From positions 1,178,001 through 1,242,000 of the forward strand of contig NZ_CP038810.1 of the NCBI RefSeq assembly GCF_004797125.1: a stretch of DNA of 64,000 nt, read 5' to 3'. This document shows positions 63,748-64,000 of this stretch, in pieces. The position numbers were made by a program, and so were the translations under genes. This DNA comes from Flavobacterium sangjuense. GTDB lineage: Bacteria; Bacteroidota; Bacteroidia; Flavobacteriales; Flavobacteriaceae. How positions within the stretch are numbered: position 1 is the first letter of the stretch; each line of letters opens with the position of its first letter. The notes below the pieces were generated by a model. That model searched no databases and was not told where the DNA came from. It saw nothing but the letters and a program-made list of their open reading frames with translations.

Positions 63748-64000
63748 TTAAAGGAAGTTTTTGTCGAAGGTTAGCGGTAATAAATTTTTAATCGAATCTG
63801 ATTTATAAATTTCACCACTTTCACCCATAAAATAGATTTCTATTGGTGTGTTTTGTTTGAATTCATATTCAGAAATTGATTGTCTGCAACCACCACAAGG
63901 TGGAATTGGAGTAAGAGTTGGATTTGTATCAGATGCTGCCGATATTGCCATTTTTACAATTCGGGCATCAGGATAGATTGCATTTGAATGGAAAATAGCA
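63748..64000 (-). CDS. cdd: Cytidine deaminase (5' part beyond window)
   Basis: The last 84 codons of a minus-strand gene open to the window edge. AIFHSNAIYPDARIVKMAIS follows the (missing) HAE zinc site; the PPCGGCRQSISEYE motif (PCxxC zinc ligands) is present. Would deaminate cytidine/deoxycytidine for pyrimidine salvage. The ATG at 63951 is internal. Confidence 0.9.
   Translation of the reverse strand, partial: AIFHSNAIYPDARIVKMAISAASDTNPTLTPIPPCGGCRQSISEYEFKQNTPIEIYFMGESGEIYKSDSIKNLLPLTFDKNFL

Overview
The window is a low-GC chromosomal segment from a member of the Flavobacteriaceae, most likely Flavobacterium. The evidence is a GldA-type gliding ABC ATPase, a C-terminal type IX secretion sorting domain, repeated TAnnTTTG promoter -7 boxes, an ExbB-ExbD-ExbD-TonB operon and Bacteroidota-type aromatic genes. 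No species is claimed.

Left part (1-21741): gldA is cut by the window edge. An M28 peptidase follows, then an aromatic amino acid operon (pheA, aminotransferase, tyrA, DAHP synthase/chorismate mutase). This operon is preceded by a Phe/Tyr-rich leader peptide and a terminator, a textbook attenuator layout. Next come secreted proteins of unknown role, rsgA, dtd, two DUF3857/transglutaminase-like proteins (the second apparently catalytically dead), mazG, aroA (carrying two in-frame copies of a short intergenic repeat), queA, kynU, a T9SS-exported metallopeptidase and an arginase-family hydrolase.

Middle accessory region (21742-30559): this is the most unusual part. A Xer-like tyrosine recombinase lies next to an attI-like site. 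Beyond it are ten head-to-tail small units, all coding on the minus strand, separated by 10 folded repeats of about 125-155 bp. The layout is that of an integron cassette array. Each unit begins and ends with its own 15-17 nt inverted sequence. At position 11 of that stem there is almost always a G/T pair on the + strand (A/C on the gene strand). Cargo includes a ParDE-like toxin-antitoxin pair with its own operator, a possible HEPN protein, two DUF2306 membrane proteins, lipoproteins and unknowns. One unit boundary is a deletion that fused half a repeat to a gene fragment.

Right part (30690-64000): a glycine-zipper lipoprotein, DUF1801 and DinB proteins, penicillin acylase, kmo, a cupin, small lipoprotein and membrane proteins, and a GIY-YIG gene inside a perfect 28-bp inverted repeat. 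A HerA-like ATPase, the ExbB/ExbD/TonB/PstS/TPR operon, queE, a TonB-C protein, an aminotransferase, DinB and methyltransferase genes follow. Then come a divergent NamZ-like/LolCE-like pair, a complete rRNA operon (16S, tRNA-Ile, tRNA-Ala, 23S, 5S) bracketed by inverted repeats, an M1 aminopeptidase, pdhC, pdhA and a partial cdd.

All calls come from reading the sequence and remembered family motifs. No database search, folding program or alignment was run.
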